A DNA stretch of 64,000 nt from contig VSDK01002092.1 of NCBI GenBank assembly GCA_009767595.1, forward strand, positions 1,401 through 65,400. Direction: 5' to 3'. A program made the translations under genes and the position numbers. Under the pieces are notes generated by a model, which saw nothing but the letters and a program-made list of their open reading frames with translations, made no database searches and had not been told where the DNA came from. Source of the stretch: Symbiodinium kawagutii (lineage: Eukaryota > Sar > Dinophyceae > Suessiales > Symbiodiniaceae). Of the stretch, positions 1 to 12,579 are shown in pieces. Position 1 is the first letter of the stretch. Each line of letters starts with the position of its first letter.

Positions 1-1519
1 TCTTCCCCCCTGCCTCATCCCCCCCCCTTCTCGCCCAAGCGCCTTACATCATTTGTCCTTTTCTTTTTATTTCCTTTGACGTTGCTGTTATAATTTTTGC
101 CTTGCTATTTATTAATGTTTCTTCATGACCATCCCTTGTATTCTGCTTATGCTCGTCCTTTGGTTTTTCCTTGCGCTGCTATTCTTCTGGTTCCTTTCCT
201 TATTTCTCCCCGCCGCCCGATTTTTGCGTCTCTTTGATTTGACGTTTCTAAGCTACGTTCAAGTATCCCAACATTTATGTTTTTTTTTTCCATGGACCTG
301 GACGTCCATATTTATAGCAAATCAAGAAGCTTTTGATAGCCTATGCAGCAAGCACATGAAAACCAAATTGACACAATGTGATTTCGTTTTTTGTTTGTAA
401 TCTCATGTCGGTCTTGTGTCTTCAAGTTCAGTTGTTTTCTTTCCATGCTGTATTCACCAATGTTGGACCAACGCCATTCATTTCATTATGCAATTGTCCA
501 TGCCACACGTGCATGATGTGGTCTTTCCAGCCACCGGCCGAGCTGGTTCGCCACAGCGGTGTTACAAATGTGTGTGATGATATGGTATGAATGGTATGTA
601 TGTCACATGTTATGTTTTGTTATTGAACATGCCAAAGTCAAAGTCTATTTGCAAGCCGTCGCAGACATTGGAAAAAAGGAATGATAGACGAAGAAATGCA
701 ATGTTGGCGCCAAAGTTGCGCAATATGAAAAAAAACGTAAAACAAAAGCACATGAACGCAAGATCAAGATGACGTTTGCGCTTGTTCAAGATTCGGAACA
801 GGCAACATTTGCAGGCAAGCAACTGCGAGGCAAATGCCGCGCATGAAAAAATAAACTTGCGATTGCAGTCGTGACCCCCCTGGTAATTCTGGAGGGGGTG
901 TTTCAATTGATGAAACAAATGTTGCCAAGTTGGGTCGCCAACTGCTAGCATGTAGTGGCGTTTGCCCAGGTGTCGGCCCCACACTTCTATGTGTGGTTAT
1001 GATTGAGACTTCTTTTGTGGTCTGAGCCAGTTTGAGTTTTTTGATTGCCATTCTGGCCTCACTCAAAAACAATCTGCATCCGGCTCCCTTTGATGTAGAA
1101 TATACACTTGCGAAAGAAAAAGGAAAAGTGATTCCAGAGTTGCAACCCCAGGAGTGTCCTTCCAACTACTGAAGTGGGTTTTGGGGCCAAGTTTGTTGTG
1201 CGATTTCTTGTGCTGTAGTTTGTGGTCACTGTTAGTGTGCCGGGGGAGAGTGGAAGGTATATAGTATATATTGGTACAGTACTAACCACGATTGATCATT
1301 CACCAATGGGTAGTGACTAGCACATGATCTGCTTTTGACTGGCAAAATATGTGATTAATAATGGTGAACGATATGGTTCACCATTGATTCAGCACTACTA
1401 TCCGTTACTAAGCATGATGAACCCGCACTAGCCATTGTCCACCATCAATCATTGGCCAATATCAAAAACTATTTACCATGATAAACGATCATTCTCCATA
1501 TAGTTCATGAAGCATCCAG
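1..1519. other. Non-coding stretch, no gene recognised
   Basis: AT-rich sequence with only short, non-homologous open frames on both strands. The one structure I see is a small GC hairpin at 872-900, where a run of C pairs with a run of G around a 13-nt loop. No exon-like GC island with splice signals was found. Confidence 0.5.
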
Positions 1520-1625
1520 ATGGTTTCTCAGTTCATAGGGGTCCCCCATTTATCATCCATGTTATTCGTCATTTATAGCAATAAACCCAGCATAACTTGG
1601 GGTTCCCCCATTTCTTGAGAAACCA
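1520..1625. mobile_element. Family A short inverted-repeat element (MITE-like)
   Basis: Begins with TGGTTTCTCA..CATAGGGG and ends with a near-complement ..TTGAGAAACCA. Between them lies the family core with CATTTATAGCAATAAACC. The same layout recurs more than a dozen times in this window. It has no coding capacity, so it would depend on a transposase encoded elsewhere. Confidence 0.75.
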
Positions 1626-1740
1626 ATCACGTGGCTATGGGAAACTAATCATCCACCCATTTAGGTAGATTCCCATATGGTATTGCAAAAAGGTTCCTAC
1701 AGTTTCAAGGTTTCCAATCATCCCCAACAATTGAGCTATC

Positions 1741-1990
1741 CCATCAATAACCATCAATAGCCATCAATAAGCATGGTTCCTAACAGTTACTCGGTTCCTA
1801 TTGGAGATAAACCATCATCAGCCATCATTCATCATCATAAATCATTAATCCAAACAACTGGAACAATAATTAATCCAAACCATCATCATGTACTAACCAT
1901 CATTACCCATCATCAACCATCATTAACCATCATTAACCACCATGAACAATCATCAACCATCATCAACCATCATTGCTCATCATTGCTCAT
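1741..1990. repeat. Degenerate CATCAACC/CATCATT tandem tract
   Basis: About 250 bases made of loosely repeated 8-11-mers such as AACCATCATC and CATCATTAACC. It looks like an eroded minisatellite. It opens one reading frame by chance (His/Asn/Thr-rich), which I do not consider a gene. Confidence 0.6.
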
Positions 1991-2045
1991 TAAGCATTTG
2001 GAAACCAATCCCAACCGTCCCGTGCCTCGCATTTCGTACCTGGTC

Positions 2046-2159
2046 ATGGCTCCACTGCAGCAGTTCCCTCAGGAGCGTCAAGCCTTGGACGAGCTGCGAA
2101 GGTCTCTGAAGGAGGACGGGCCAAGGGTTCCGGTTCCCGGGATCTCGCCCTGGGGCAGA
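2046..2159 (+). CDS. Putative exon of an unidentified host gene
   Basis: A GC-rich island encodes 38 codons from ATG 2046, including a charged helix (RQALDELRRSLKEDG) followed by a Pro-rich end (PVPGISPWGR). It stops exactly at a GT donor (GTGAGA at 2160). Alternative acceptor sites (..CTGCAG|CAG and ..CCTCAG|GAG) lie inside the island, so the true exon may start at 2061 or 2072 rather than at the ATG. No protein family is recognised. Base composition contrasts sharply with the AT-rich flanks, which is the main reason to call it coding. Confidence 0.45.
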
Positions 2160-2192
2160 GTGAGATAGGGAGTCTGAAGCGTGGTTAATAAG

Positions 2193-2383
2193 GCTATGGG
2201 TCAAGCTGTTAACCAACCAAATAATATGAACCATCAAGAATTGCTTATAATGACCATGCTTATATAGCCGTGGCTATGGTTAATAATTGCTTGCAATGAC
2301 CAAGCAAATCATAGGGAAAACAGCCTGGTTAATGATGGGGGAACCAGGGGTACGGGGTGAACTGACCCGCTGCCAGAATGGCC
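2193..2383 (+). mobile_element. Family B inverted-repeat element (GGGTCAA type), long copy
   Basis: Starts GGCTATGGGTCAAGCTGTTAACCAACCAA and ends GGGGAACCAGGGGTACGGGG..TGACCCGCTGCCA. These are the two conserved ends of family B. This copy is longer than the usual ~115 bp because of an AT-rich internal segment. Confidence 0.65.
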
Positions 2384-4976
2384 ATAATCCATGGTAGTTA
2401 TATTTACATAGTCATGGTGATTAAACATATATTGATATAAGCATGGTTACTAATTGCTGAACCATGGTTACTCAATAATCCATGGTAGTGAATAAACTCA
2501 ACCATGGTGACTAAACCAGGTGACTAATAATATGTAGTAATGGCCATAAAGATTGGTGTAATATATTAATATCTAACCATGGTGAATAATGATATATTGA
2601 TATAACCATAGTTACTAATTGCTTAGAATAACCATGGTCACGAATTGCTTAAGATAAGCATTGTTACTCAATGATGGCTACAGATACTGTAGTATTTGTG
2701 AATTCAATGATTTAGCTATTAACACTAGTGGCTTACAGCCATTCGCTTATTTGTACTGTTTTTGATGCATAATAGTGAATGGTGAATGTTAATGAAAGTT
2801 ATGGATATTTAGCTGGAGATGATGTGGTATTCAAGGTGAACAGGTAACATGAATCATTAATGGAGATGTACAATATTGCATGATGAAAATCTTAATGGTA
2901 GCCGAATTGATTGACATATTGAATTCTCACCAACTAGTAGTAGTTGTTGATGGTGGCTGATGACGGCTAATAAGAATGGGCAGTATGTGCATGTACAGTG
3001 GCATTGAATGATATTGGTTGAAATGTGGTCCATAGTGGTTGATAATGATTCGGATTCGCGGGAGATACTCCAACGGTTCAAACATGTTCTCACCAAGTAA
3101 TCATATTCACGAATATGTATCTAGGTGAACATCCCAACAGTTCGTTGCCTAGTAACTGATCATGGCTAATTGTACTCATACATGTGCAGGCAAACATCCC
3201 AACGGAGTTGGGTCCTGGCTTCGGAATAGCCTCACAAGGTCCCTTGCCCTGACCCTAACAGTCCACCATAGGTGTAAGCTGATGTCAGTTGGTCCCTCGT
3301 CATCGTTGGCGGTTGATCAGTTGCTTTCCCTGGTTGACACTGGGTGATTCCGGCGCTTGCATGCTCCTGCATGCTGCAGGGCTGCAATCTTGGTATGTTG
3401 TCAAACTCAAGCAATCAAGTTGTCAAAGGTTAGGTCTCAGGTACGTCATTGTCAGTAGTTGACTTGGCTCTTTGTCTCATATTTTGAGAAGATTACGATG
3501 GTTTCAAATATTTTCAAGAGTGGCCAAGAGTGGTGTGTTTCTCTAAGCTTGTCAGGTATGGGCTTGGTAGGTTTGGGGGGCCACTGCAACTCCATGAATG
3601 TCACGGTGGAAGCTTTACACTTTGATCGTTACAAGTATTTCTCGCAGCTGCGACTTTGACTCTTGCCTGGCAAACATCAACAGCTTGATATGGCGTGAGT
3701 TCAACCAGCAGCAAAAACATTTAGAGCCAAGCAAGACACATTCCTAACCAGTGATTTTCCCAGGTCGTTTGGATATGCAGCCAGCAAGTCACACACATGG
3801 TGAAGTAACCTGTTCACTGACTCATGACCTATGAATTCGCTACCCATTGACCACTAGAATTATTAGAATCTCAAGGGGTATGGGCTATCACAGTTAATAC
3901 GTGCTAGTAATGATTTTAGTTGATGATTTTTGATGGCTATGTTTTGATGATCATCAATGATCATTGATGCTTGTTGATGGCTATGAATGCATGATACTTG
4001 GCAACCATAAATACTGGGCCAGAAGCACCCGGCATACATATAGACACTCTTGGTGGTGTCTCAACTCAAATATGGGTGCTACACTATTGAAATTGTCCTG
4101 GTCAAGTGTTTCAATCAAAAGTGTTGTTGAGTTGGCTATCAATTGATCAGATCAAGATGTTACATATACTATCATATACCCAATCTTAGCTGGTTGCAAC
4201 CAAGCTCCATTTAAGTTGGTGATCGATTGGTGGTAAGCCCCTAGAACAAAACAGCATGAACGCTGGGCCTGCAACCCAGTTGACTGCTACGAACCCTGTA
4301 TACTGGCGATGTTTCCCCACTTATGGGGTCTCGGTAACGCCTGGCAAGAGAGGAATACTGAAGGCATGCCGTGGGATTCAGCTGCTGGATCCAGGGCCAA
4401 ACGTCGTCATTACAGGAACCACCAAACTCGAGCGACACGGGAGAAAACTGCTACCAAACGTAGATGGCGCAGGCACACTTATTGATGTCCTTGGGTTTTG
4501 TTATACGGTGATATCAGATTTCCAGGTCAATCTACCAGTCGGTAGCTACTGTTTGATTCGCCACAGGAGAAGAAACGCATGGAATCCAAAGCTTGCAGGT
4601 CGCTTGCTGGGAAAGCAGACGTGGTGGTGGTGGTGTTGGCTGTGGTGGGAGCGCATATAAGGCCGGATCGCCTAGGACATGTTGCTTAACAAATCATGAA
4701 TCAAAAGTTCTATACCGAAACTGATATTTAACCTAGTTCTAGAAAAAACTGAGATTTTTGTTCGGGGGCTCACGGTGTAGCTATGATATTCATAGCTCGA
4801 CAATGCTCGACAATTGTCCTGCTTGTGCAGCGCAATGAGTGGATGCGGCTTGGGAGCAAAGGGCTGGGCCCAGTTTTGAGGGCCGAGACCTAGTGCATCA
4901 TTGAAAGGTGTGAGTTCCATGATGATGGGGCTGTTGGTATATCCCCCTATTGTAATCCTGTTATCCAATAATAGGG
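2384..4976. other. Non-coding stretch with AACCATGG-type degenerate repeats
   Basis: Dominated by scattered AACCATGGTTA / GGTGAATGAT motifs, especially 2400-2680. An open frame at 4256-4660 has no recognisable domain and no splice context, so I do not call it a gene. Confidence 0.4.
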
Positions 4977-5097
4977 GCTGAGAAAAAAATAGCTGGTGAA
5001 TGGTTATATAACAATAGGGGCTGTGTATATTCCAATATATTGTTGATTATCCTCCCCTATTGTTATATAACCATTCACCAGCTATTTTTTTCTCAGC
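4977..5097. repeat. Perfect 44-bp inverted repeat (foldback)
   Basis: The arm 4977-5020 (GCTGAGAAAAAAATAGCTGG..ATAGGGG) is the exact reverse complement of 5054-5097, separated by a 33-nt AT-rich loop. I checked the arms base by base and found no mismatch. The outer end reads GCTGAG/CTCAGC and the inner end CAATAGGGG/CCCCTATTG. Perfect arms imply recent origin or gene conversion. Confidence 0.9.
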
Positions 5098-5117
5098 CAG
5101 GTTGGTTGATGAATTTC

Positions 5118-5170
<53 letters not shown>
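5118..5170. repeat. (GAT)n microsatellite
   Basis: About 17 uninterrupted ATG/GAT trinucleotides, immediately downstream of the foldback. The motif GGTTGGTTGATGAA flanks it on the left, and a similar GGTCGGTTGATGAA appears again at about 5247, next to the following exon-like island. Confidence 0.95.
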
Positions 5171-5171
<1 letters not shown>

Positions 5172-5255
5172 ACTATTAGTATTAATGATTGATGATTATC
5201 AATTAATTATCCTTCATCATAAACCAACCAGCTCTTTAACCAGCCAGGTCGGTTG

Positions 5256-5483
5256 ATGAACGGCACCCCACACGGCCTCCTGGGTGCGTCACCTGCCAGG
5301 CGCACCGTGCGCTTCGATGAACTGCCGCAGCCCGATGAGATTCTGACGCCCGACGTGGCCAAAGACTTCCTGGGCGAAGCGCCTGGGACTCCACGGGGGG
5401 CGCCACCAGGGGGTGCCGTGGAAGATGGCGCCACCAGCAACTGCCGGAGGATTGACCGGCAACTGGCGAGCTGGGTCAAGGAG
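5256..5483 (+). CDS. Putative exon of an unidentified host gene
   Basis: A 228-base GC-rich island open for 76 codons, ending in a clean GT donor (AAGGAG|GTAACC). It encodes a basic stretch (ASPARRTVRFDELPQPDE), an acidic/hydrophobic helix (LTPDVAKDFLGEAPG), a Gly/Pro linker, and a C-terminal DRQLASWVKE. The left boundary is uncertain: translation from ATG 5256 is possible, but an AG acceptor at 5298-5299 would give a shorter exon. No domain recognised. Confidence 0.5.
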
Positions 5484-5502
5484 GTAACCAACGAATTTCA
5501 TG

Positions 5503-5592
5503 GGGGATAATAAGTAACAAAACCATAGGGAAAATTAAGATAAATGATGAAGGAACCAGGGGTAATCACAGGGTTTTGACTCACTGTCAGCT
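5503..5592 (+). mobile_element. Family B element, partial copy
   Basis: Retains the internal and right-hand part of family B (GGGGATAATAAG..CATAGGGAAAA..GGAACCAGGGGTA..GGGTTTTGACTCACTG). The left end is missing; the exon-like island abuts it. Confidence 0.5.
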
Positions 5593-8348
5593 GATGTCAT
5601 GGTTGGTTTGACGGGGAATCGGCTGGGTGAAGTTATGTGAAGTTGATGGTTACTTGTTATGGTACTTCAGATGGTTTTGTTCATGGTTGATTTTTGGTTG
5701 ATGGTGAGTTGAGGATCAACGATGAACATGCCGAATCATTGATGATGGATATTTCTGTTTGAGTATCACTCATGGTCGGTATTGGTTGTTGATGAGCTGG
5801 GAAGAACAGTACAATAGGACCCATAACCAACAGCACCCACAACCACGTACTTCGTCGTTGATCATTTGTATTGGAAGTCGCCGGGTGCTTTGGTTTATAG
5901 TGAAGTAACTTATCGATGGTTCATGACGGTTCATGGCGAGCTTTTGAGAAGGGTTCCCAACTTTTGGATACTTTTGGTAGCGACAAAGGACTTTAGCCTT
6001 CTTTACAACAGAGGATCAACTGTGCCCCAACTTACATGTAGCTAAGTATGGGACATGGGGGAAATATGGCTGGTTGAATTGTACTGATATCTTTCCATGA
6101 TTGATCAGGATTCTTCACAGGGCTTTTGGCTATCATTCATATTGTATTGCCAGTGGCTGATCATTGGATCATTCTGCTGATCATTCTTGAGTTGTGACAG
6201 GTGTGGGTCAATGCCGGTTAGCATCAAACATGGGCACTTGTAAACATCCCAAAAGAGACTGCCGTTCTCAATTTTTAAGGGATGAAGCAGCAGCATGCAA
6301 GCAGCAGGCTTGTGAACCTCGGCATCTCAAATCCCAGAATAGTAATCGGAAATGGGACACCCTTGGCACTTGTGAGGGAGGGACTGTGCTGAGCTCCCAT
6401 GGAGAACCAATTAGACATTGTAGAGTCCGTTATCGATGCGTGATGCTTGTTACAATGGTTTGGATGATAGGTGTAGGGATGTTTTGATTATGTCATGTCC
6501 ACAATAACTACCTTTGATTTCTCAACTTTTCATAACTTTTGGGTTTTTAGGCCATGTTGACCATAAGTATACTTTCCATTGTTCAACTTTTCTGTATATC
6601 CTTTGCGCTCCATGGCTAAGTTGTGACATCCACTTCCAAAGGTCATCATGATGACACGGTTAATCCAAGGCGCCAGAGATGGATTGCTCAGAGGAGAGCG
6701 TCAGCGCAGCCAGCGGCTGAGTGCAACCCCTGGGGCGCAGCTGGTGATGGGCCCATCACCAGCCCTTCTCCACGTCGAACGTGTGACTGTAGCAGTTTTG
6801 GGGTGCCTCATGTGCAGCAAGGAGCCCCCAGGTATCTTTGCTATGGCATTTTTTTCGCCTTGGAAAAACATGCGAGCAAAAATGACAAATCTATAAAAAC
6901 AAATCCCTAACTTGTTTGTGTAAGGAAAACATTGCAGTGAAAGAGGCTTCTTTAATTAGAATGAATCAAGGTTGCGCCGTGTTGCGCCAGTTGACATTTA
7001 AGCCATGACAAGCCAAGGAATAGATGCGAGTGCCACTTTTCCAGGTTGCTGGTGACCATATGATTGCCAATGTTTGCTGGAGTGATCTCCAGCAGTCAAA
7101 CAGTACCGCTCATCAGCAGTTCACCTAGACAATTCTCTTCAGTTCACCTACTCAGTACCCACCATCATCATCACCACCACCACCACCATCATCATCATCA
7201 GCAGCAGCAGCATTTCACCTACTTCCACTGGACTCATCCCAGCTGCCGGTCGCGGGAGCTGCGCTGCCTAGGCATCTTCGCCATCTTCGCCGCACCTGAG
7301 AGCCTCGGTTGGAGCATGGGTCATCTGTCTTCGCAGTCCATGGGACCCATGGGACCCATGGCGACCCTGCGTGTGACCTGTGAGTGCACCAGATTGGAAC
7401 CTGGCATGACCAATGGTTGGGAAACCGCCTGGACAATTTATCAACTGGTCTAGGATTTGTTAAGTCCTGACCCGCATTGGATGTCAAATGGCTTGTTTGC
7501 GTGGAAACAGAACGCGCTTTGCATCTGAACGCGCAGCGACTTGAATTATCGGACATCATCCCCCATCCGTAAAACATGTTCTGTACCCACCCCATGGTAG
7601 TTCCATGGGGTTAGTTTTGGCTACTTGGATGTGCAGCTAGAGTTATGACTAGGATATGACCATTGGATGCTCTCTGACCCCCATAACCATGGTTAGTAAG
7701 CACATACAAAGTGGGGATGCACATCCAAGTACAACACATTTTTGTCAAGGCCAATTCTGATCTGGTGTTGCCATGTCTATCACTTGGGTTACTTAGCCAT
7801 GATTAATCATGATTAGTTATCTATGATTGAACATGGTTCATAATTATTACTGGTGGTCAAGAACCATTACTGATGGTTCATAGACAGTCAATGACCACTA
7901 GTAATGATTAATCATTAATCACTTATCATTAATGATGGTTAATAATGATTAATGGCCACTAGTGGTCAATGGTGCAACATGGTTATCCATCAATGGGCAC
8001 ATACAATGTCGAGTACAGCTGAGGCATCACTGCATCTTACTGCAAACGTGCTCCGAAGCCCTGGGAAATCGTGGCTTGGTTGCACTAGCCGTCGATTCGG
8101 CACACGTTTGTTGCTACAGCAAGGGAGTTTTTGCTTTGGAAGTTCGGGGTTTCTTGGAGTCGCTGTGTTTCCATTAATCAGCAAGTCTGATATGGTTTGC
8201 GTGCTTCGCGGGCCTTTTTGCTTCACGTAGCACTGACTGTCCGGACCTATGATTGGATTTCAGGTTGGTAAGAGTCGATCGATTAATCATTGTCTGTAGA
8301 AAGTGAAATTGAGAATGACAGTGATTAATAATGGTGATTGACAATAGC
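5593..8348. other. Mostly non-coding, with two frame-ambiguous exon-like islands
   Basis: AT-rich except for GC islands at about 6660-6800 and 7216-7365, both on the + strand by composition. In the first, three frames are open for part of its length and no frame stands out. In the second, the best frame reads SRELRCLGIFAIFAAPESLG and then a tandem MGP. Both may be exons but I cannot fix frame or boundaries. Confidence 0.3.
7160..7212. repeat. CAC/CAT then CAG trinucleotide repeat
   Basis: Consecutive CAC and CAT triplets followed by four CAG units. It lies directly upstream of the 7216-7365 GC island, and in one frame would encode poly-His then poly-Gln. Confidence 0.9.
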
Positions 8349-8446
8349 TGGCTGGTGGTTTCAAACATTTGATTATTTTTCCTAGTGTTTATTAACAAAT
8401 GGTTGGTTGACTAATATTTTTCCTAGAGGTTGAAACCACCAACCAG
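8349..8446. mobile_element. Family C short inverted-repeat element
   Basis: Left end GCTGGCTGGTGGTTTCAAAC and right end GGTTGAAACCACCAACCAG are inverted repeats. The core ATGGTTGGTTGACTAATATTTTTC is shared with the copies at 13583, 41391 and 60599. About 98 bp long and non-coding. Confidence 0.75.
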
Positions 8447-10449
8447 ATAGTGATTATTGATAATCATTGCACCAGGCCAAACGAATCGTTGATGCTGATC
8501 GCGGTTGTTACTACTGCTTACCATGGATGCTCCAGTGGTGAATCGAGGCCGGCTTCGGCTTGTTGCATCCAACTCTTTGGGCCTTCATCTACCCGCGTTA
8601 GATCGTGGCGGCAGAACCATGGGTATATCATATTTATCCCCTATGTTTGTTGGTCATTCCTATCCCATACTTCTTACTATCCCTTATCAACCTTTAACCA
8701 GAGAATTAGCCATATATGCGTAATTGTAACCATTGGATGGCCAGATCTCAAAATCATTGCTGTTGACCCCGGGTATCTGCAGGTGAGCATTGCAGGTCGA
8801 GACTATGCTACCCTGTGCCTAGGTTGATAAGCTGACAGGCAGTGGTTGATTTACTAATGATCTACGAGTAGCGTGGGATGATGATTAGTCATAGTTTTGA
8901 TCAATTATTCACTTAGTCTTGTAAATGATCAGTGATTATGGTTGGTGATGATCATCAATGATTATCAATGCATTGTTGCAGTGATTATCAATGATCATAA
9001 GTTGATAAGAGTGTTTTTGCCGGTAAATATGGAGATCAGTAAGATCAACATGTTGGTTGACCAGCCTGGCAAGGTTCAGATGGAGGTCAGTTTTTGGGGA
9101 CGGCCCTCTGATGGCTTCGAGCTTACCAGTGGAATATGATTCCACAGGGCAGTACTGGACGCATGATTCATCGACGAGAACATTTGGGGAGTTCTTAGCA
9201 TAGGGGACCCCAAAATAATTGGTTTATTGCTATAAATGATATATATATATATAGCAATATAAAGGACGATTTAGGGGTACCCTATTTTGAGAAAATCACA
9301 TAAACATGTGATCACTGTCTTTGGTAAGACATGCTGATGGCTCCGTTATGTTATGATTCCTGATTGTTTAGCTTGTCATCCTAATTTCTGCAGGTTGGTA
9401 TCCCCAAGTTGGCCCGTGGCAATATTGATACCCTATGGCTACGGACCAATTTCATCCAATATATTTTCATATGTATACTGTATACAATACATGTGATATC
9501 CACGATATACACGCATGTCTTATATGTATATTGATACATGCATTTCTCGCATAGATACAGATTTGATCACCCGTTTTGAATGCTAGTAGCTGAATCATGA
9601 AAGGCATCTACGTGCTGTTGATCCTTTGGAAGAAAACCTATTTCAGCATGGTTTTCCAGTTGATAAGTAGCAACTGATACCAATCCAATCAGCTACGATT
9701 CTCAACTGGTCCACGGTTTCTTCCATTTTCTTCATTTTGTCATTTCGATTATTTTCCCCACGGGTCGGTACCCACCCAAAATGTGTCAACATTGGTCGAC
9801 ATAATCTTCTCATAAGGGGTTAGTACAGAATGATGGCACCCTACAAGCATCTCGAAAGCATCACTCTTGGTTGGGCAATCACCTGTTGCGGGTATACTGC
9901 CTACCTTTTGTGAACACTACCATGCGACATTCTCAAGTGTTTGGTCAACCACGAGTTGTTTGGGGCACATGCAGACTTGAGAGTTTGGCAAGATTGGCAT
10001 GTATGCAACATGTACGTTATTGTAATAGCTGCTTTGCAGGCTATAAACATGGTGTGTTCTGCCCAGCAAGAGATTTGGGTTTTTCAACCATGGCTACCAC
10101 GGCTAAGCAGCTGTGCTGCACCTGTGCTGTTCTTAGGCCGCCCAAGTCCCCCGAAGAGCAGGAGCGACCAGTTCCTGAGTGGAGCAGCTGAATCTGTGGT
10201 GACAATCTACGAAGATGGAACATCACTTGTTGGTGGCCGCCATGAGCAATGAGCAATGATGTGTTTTTCTTGTTTTTCTACAAAAACCAAGGGTTTTGTC
10301 GGTAAACAAATCGTCACTTGAACATTGTAAGCTGTTCGATTGAGGATACGGAGCTGACATGGTGATTCATGGTACCTGTAACCGAAGAAGAAATCGCATC
10401 AACAAGAAAACTTATGGTTGCAAGGCTCAATGGAAAGTAGTTGGCTTTC
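8447..10449. other. Non-coding stretch, no gene recognised
   Basis: Open frames at 8450-8827 and 9871-10252 have no recognisable domains. A small GC island at 10137-10190 is open in two frames (one reads PPKSPEEQERPVPEWSS) and follows a CTTAG acceptor-like site. It is too short to assign. An old copy of the family A element lies inside at 9196-9299. Confidence 0.35.
9196..9299. mobile_element. Family A element, degenerate, with AT microsatellite
   Basis: Retains CATAGGGGACCCC near the left and GGGGTACCCTATTTTGAGAAA at the right, with the typical TTGCTATAAATGA core. An (AT)n expansion has occurred in the middle at about 9238-9253. Confidence 0.55.
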
Positions 10450-10563
10450 ATGAATTTGGGGGCTTTTCCAAAAAAAGTGTACCCCCAAATTATCCAGTTC
10501 ATTAACCATTCATAGTTATAAACCCCAACCATGACTTGGGGTCTCCCATGGCTTGAGAAACAA
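10450..10563. mobile_element. Family A element, diverged left end
   Basis: The right end GGGGTCTCCCATGGCTTGAGAAAC is well preserved and the core CATTCATAGTTATAAACCCCAACC is typical. The left end is degraded (TTTTCCAAAAAAAGTGTACCCCC). Confidence 0.6.
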
Positions 10564-12476
10564 CAATTTATTTGCATCCGAAAACTCGAGAATCACTGAA
10601 CCATGCAGAAACACCAGGCATGGGGGTTGTGCCATGCTACCGGTCGCATGATGCGTCTGTGGATGTTGAGATGGGGAGAACATTGAAGCCGGCATAGTTG
10701 GAACTGCTACGAACTTCAATCCATTTACTGCTTTTGGAAGACGAGAGGGTCACCAGCACTGTGTTTTGCTGTCCCCGAGAGGAAAGGGATCGCCTGAAGA
10801 ACGTCGTGGTAGCTCTGCCAGAGGGTTGGGAGATACTCTCCACTGCGGTGGCTTGATGGCATCCTTTCGGCCCTTGAGTGCCATTGTATTCGCTTTGCAG
10901 GATGGCTTTATGTGATGATTGGAAGTATGCATGAAATGGTTTGGTGATGAAATCTGTGGTGGAAGTTCTTGATTATGTCTTTCTGGCTTTTGGTATTCCT
11001 CAATTTTCAACATTTCAATTCTTTTTTGGAAGCTTTGGCTCGGCAGCGACTCACGAAGGTCATGGCTCATGTAGATTTTGTTGGTGGTAAGTTTCCGCCA
11101 ATATCAGGATGTTGTAGCCAATAAAACTCTTTCACTAACCATCACTAGCATCTTTGATGGTTGTTTGTTGTCGGGTGAGATAGGACATGTCAGACATTGG
11201 TCCGCGGTGGTCACTTTTACAAGACGCCCTGTTGGTGAGTGGACATGGGTGGGATGTGGTTCCTTGTTAGGAAAGATCTACTTTGAAGTCAATTGTGTGA
11301 ATCACAGTCCCCCTTTAATCAACTAAGGGTTTATGAATCTGTGATTTGATCAACTATTATTTCTCCTATTAATTTCCTATTAATCAACTACTTCTCCTAT
11401 TAATCAATCCGGTTTGCAGTGGTTAATGTGTAACTTTTGCCAAGGTCGGATGAGGTACTCGTACCTCCGTGTTGGGTTTCCGAGATTCGGAGTGAAGCAC
11501 CCGGTTGGTTGTTCTGTAGCAGGTGGAGCTGTCTGAGTGTAGTCATTTAACTTTGTCAGTTGAGTTGGGTTTCTTTCTAAATCATGATGGGTTTCAGTTG
11601 CCCCGGACTGAGGCACATGATTTCGACTCGGTCATCGAAGAGCTGATCCTTGGACAAGCGGGTCATGGATATCCCCGGATTTGGTTTCAAATAGTAACAC
11701 TAAAAAACATGCCTGGCCTGCAACAGTAGAGTTCATGATAATGCTAAGATCTAGCAATCACATGCAATCACTGGCTTGTTGAAGGTTTACATGCGCACAT
11801 TCTGTGGTTGGCTCAGCTTGACACAGTCACAGTCTAGGTCAAATGAAGTCACGACAATAGGGTACGTGGTGAATCAAAGGTTTATTAGTTGGAGGGCATT
11901 GTATGGACGCTCTAGCCCTTCTGTATACTGTTACTCATATGCAACATAAACACACATACCTTTGTCACCAATGCTTTCTCACTGAACCGGAACACCATGC
12001 GGACATCGCTGCTCAGCTCACGACAAGCAATTCTGCCCACCAATGGTGGATGTCTGTACCAAGTCAGGATGCATGAATGATTAGACCTCAGTCCTTCCAA
12101 CACGTAGGGCTCCTGGTTTCGCTTTGTTGGGCAGCTCCCCTGGTTTTGTCCATGGTTTTTCGTTTACCAAGAAACTAATTGTTTATGATTAATGTCATTT
12201 TAACACCTGATACTGCTTGATAACGTCAGTTCATGGTACTGAAATCCGGCGAATGGTTCAACCATACCAGCAACCGCTATGGTCAACCAGTGTCAACCGG
12301 GCGCTCCCAGGAGTCGTCACAGCTGGGGCAGTCCCCTGATCGCTGCTAGCACCGGTGCGGCTTTGCGCTTCGCCACGTACCGCACCATGATGTCCAGCAG
12401 TGGCAAGCCAGGAAGCAGGCGCTGCGCACGGCACTGCTGTTGGTTGGTGTCCTTCGCGGCTTGGGATGTAGCAACT
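10564..12476. other. Mostly non-coding; exon-like GC island at about 12285-12470
   Basis: The island is open in two frames: one reads APRSRHSWGSPLIAASTGAA, another DVQQWQARKQALRTALLLVG. The second looks more like an ordinary helical protein, but splice sites are unclear. The rest is AT-rich without recognised features. Confidence 0.3.
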
Positions 12477-12579
12477 GGTGGTTTCTCAAGTCATAGGGGT
12501 ACCCCCAAATCATCCACTAAAAGTCATTTGTAGTAATAAGCCAACCATTTTTGGGGTCCCAAATTCTGAGAAACCACCC
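12477..12579. mobile_element. Family A element
   Basis: GGTGGTTTCTCAAGTCATAGGGG at the left pairs with TTCTGAGAAACCACC at the right, around an AAATCATCC..TAGTAATAAGCCAACC core. A well-preserved copy of about 103 bp. Confidence 0.8.
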
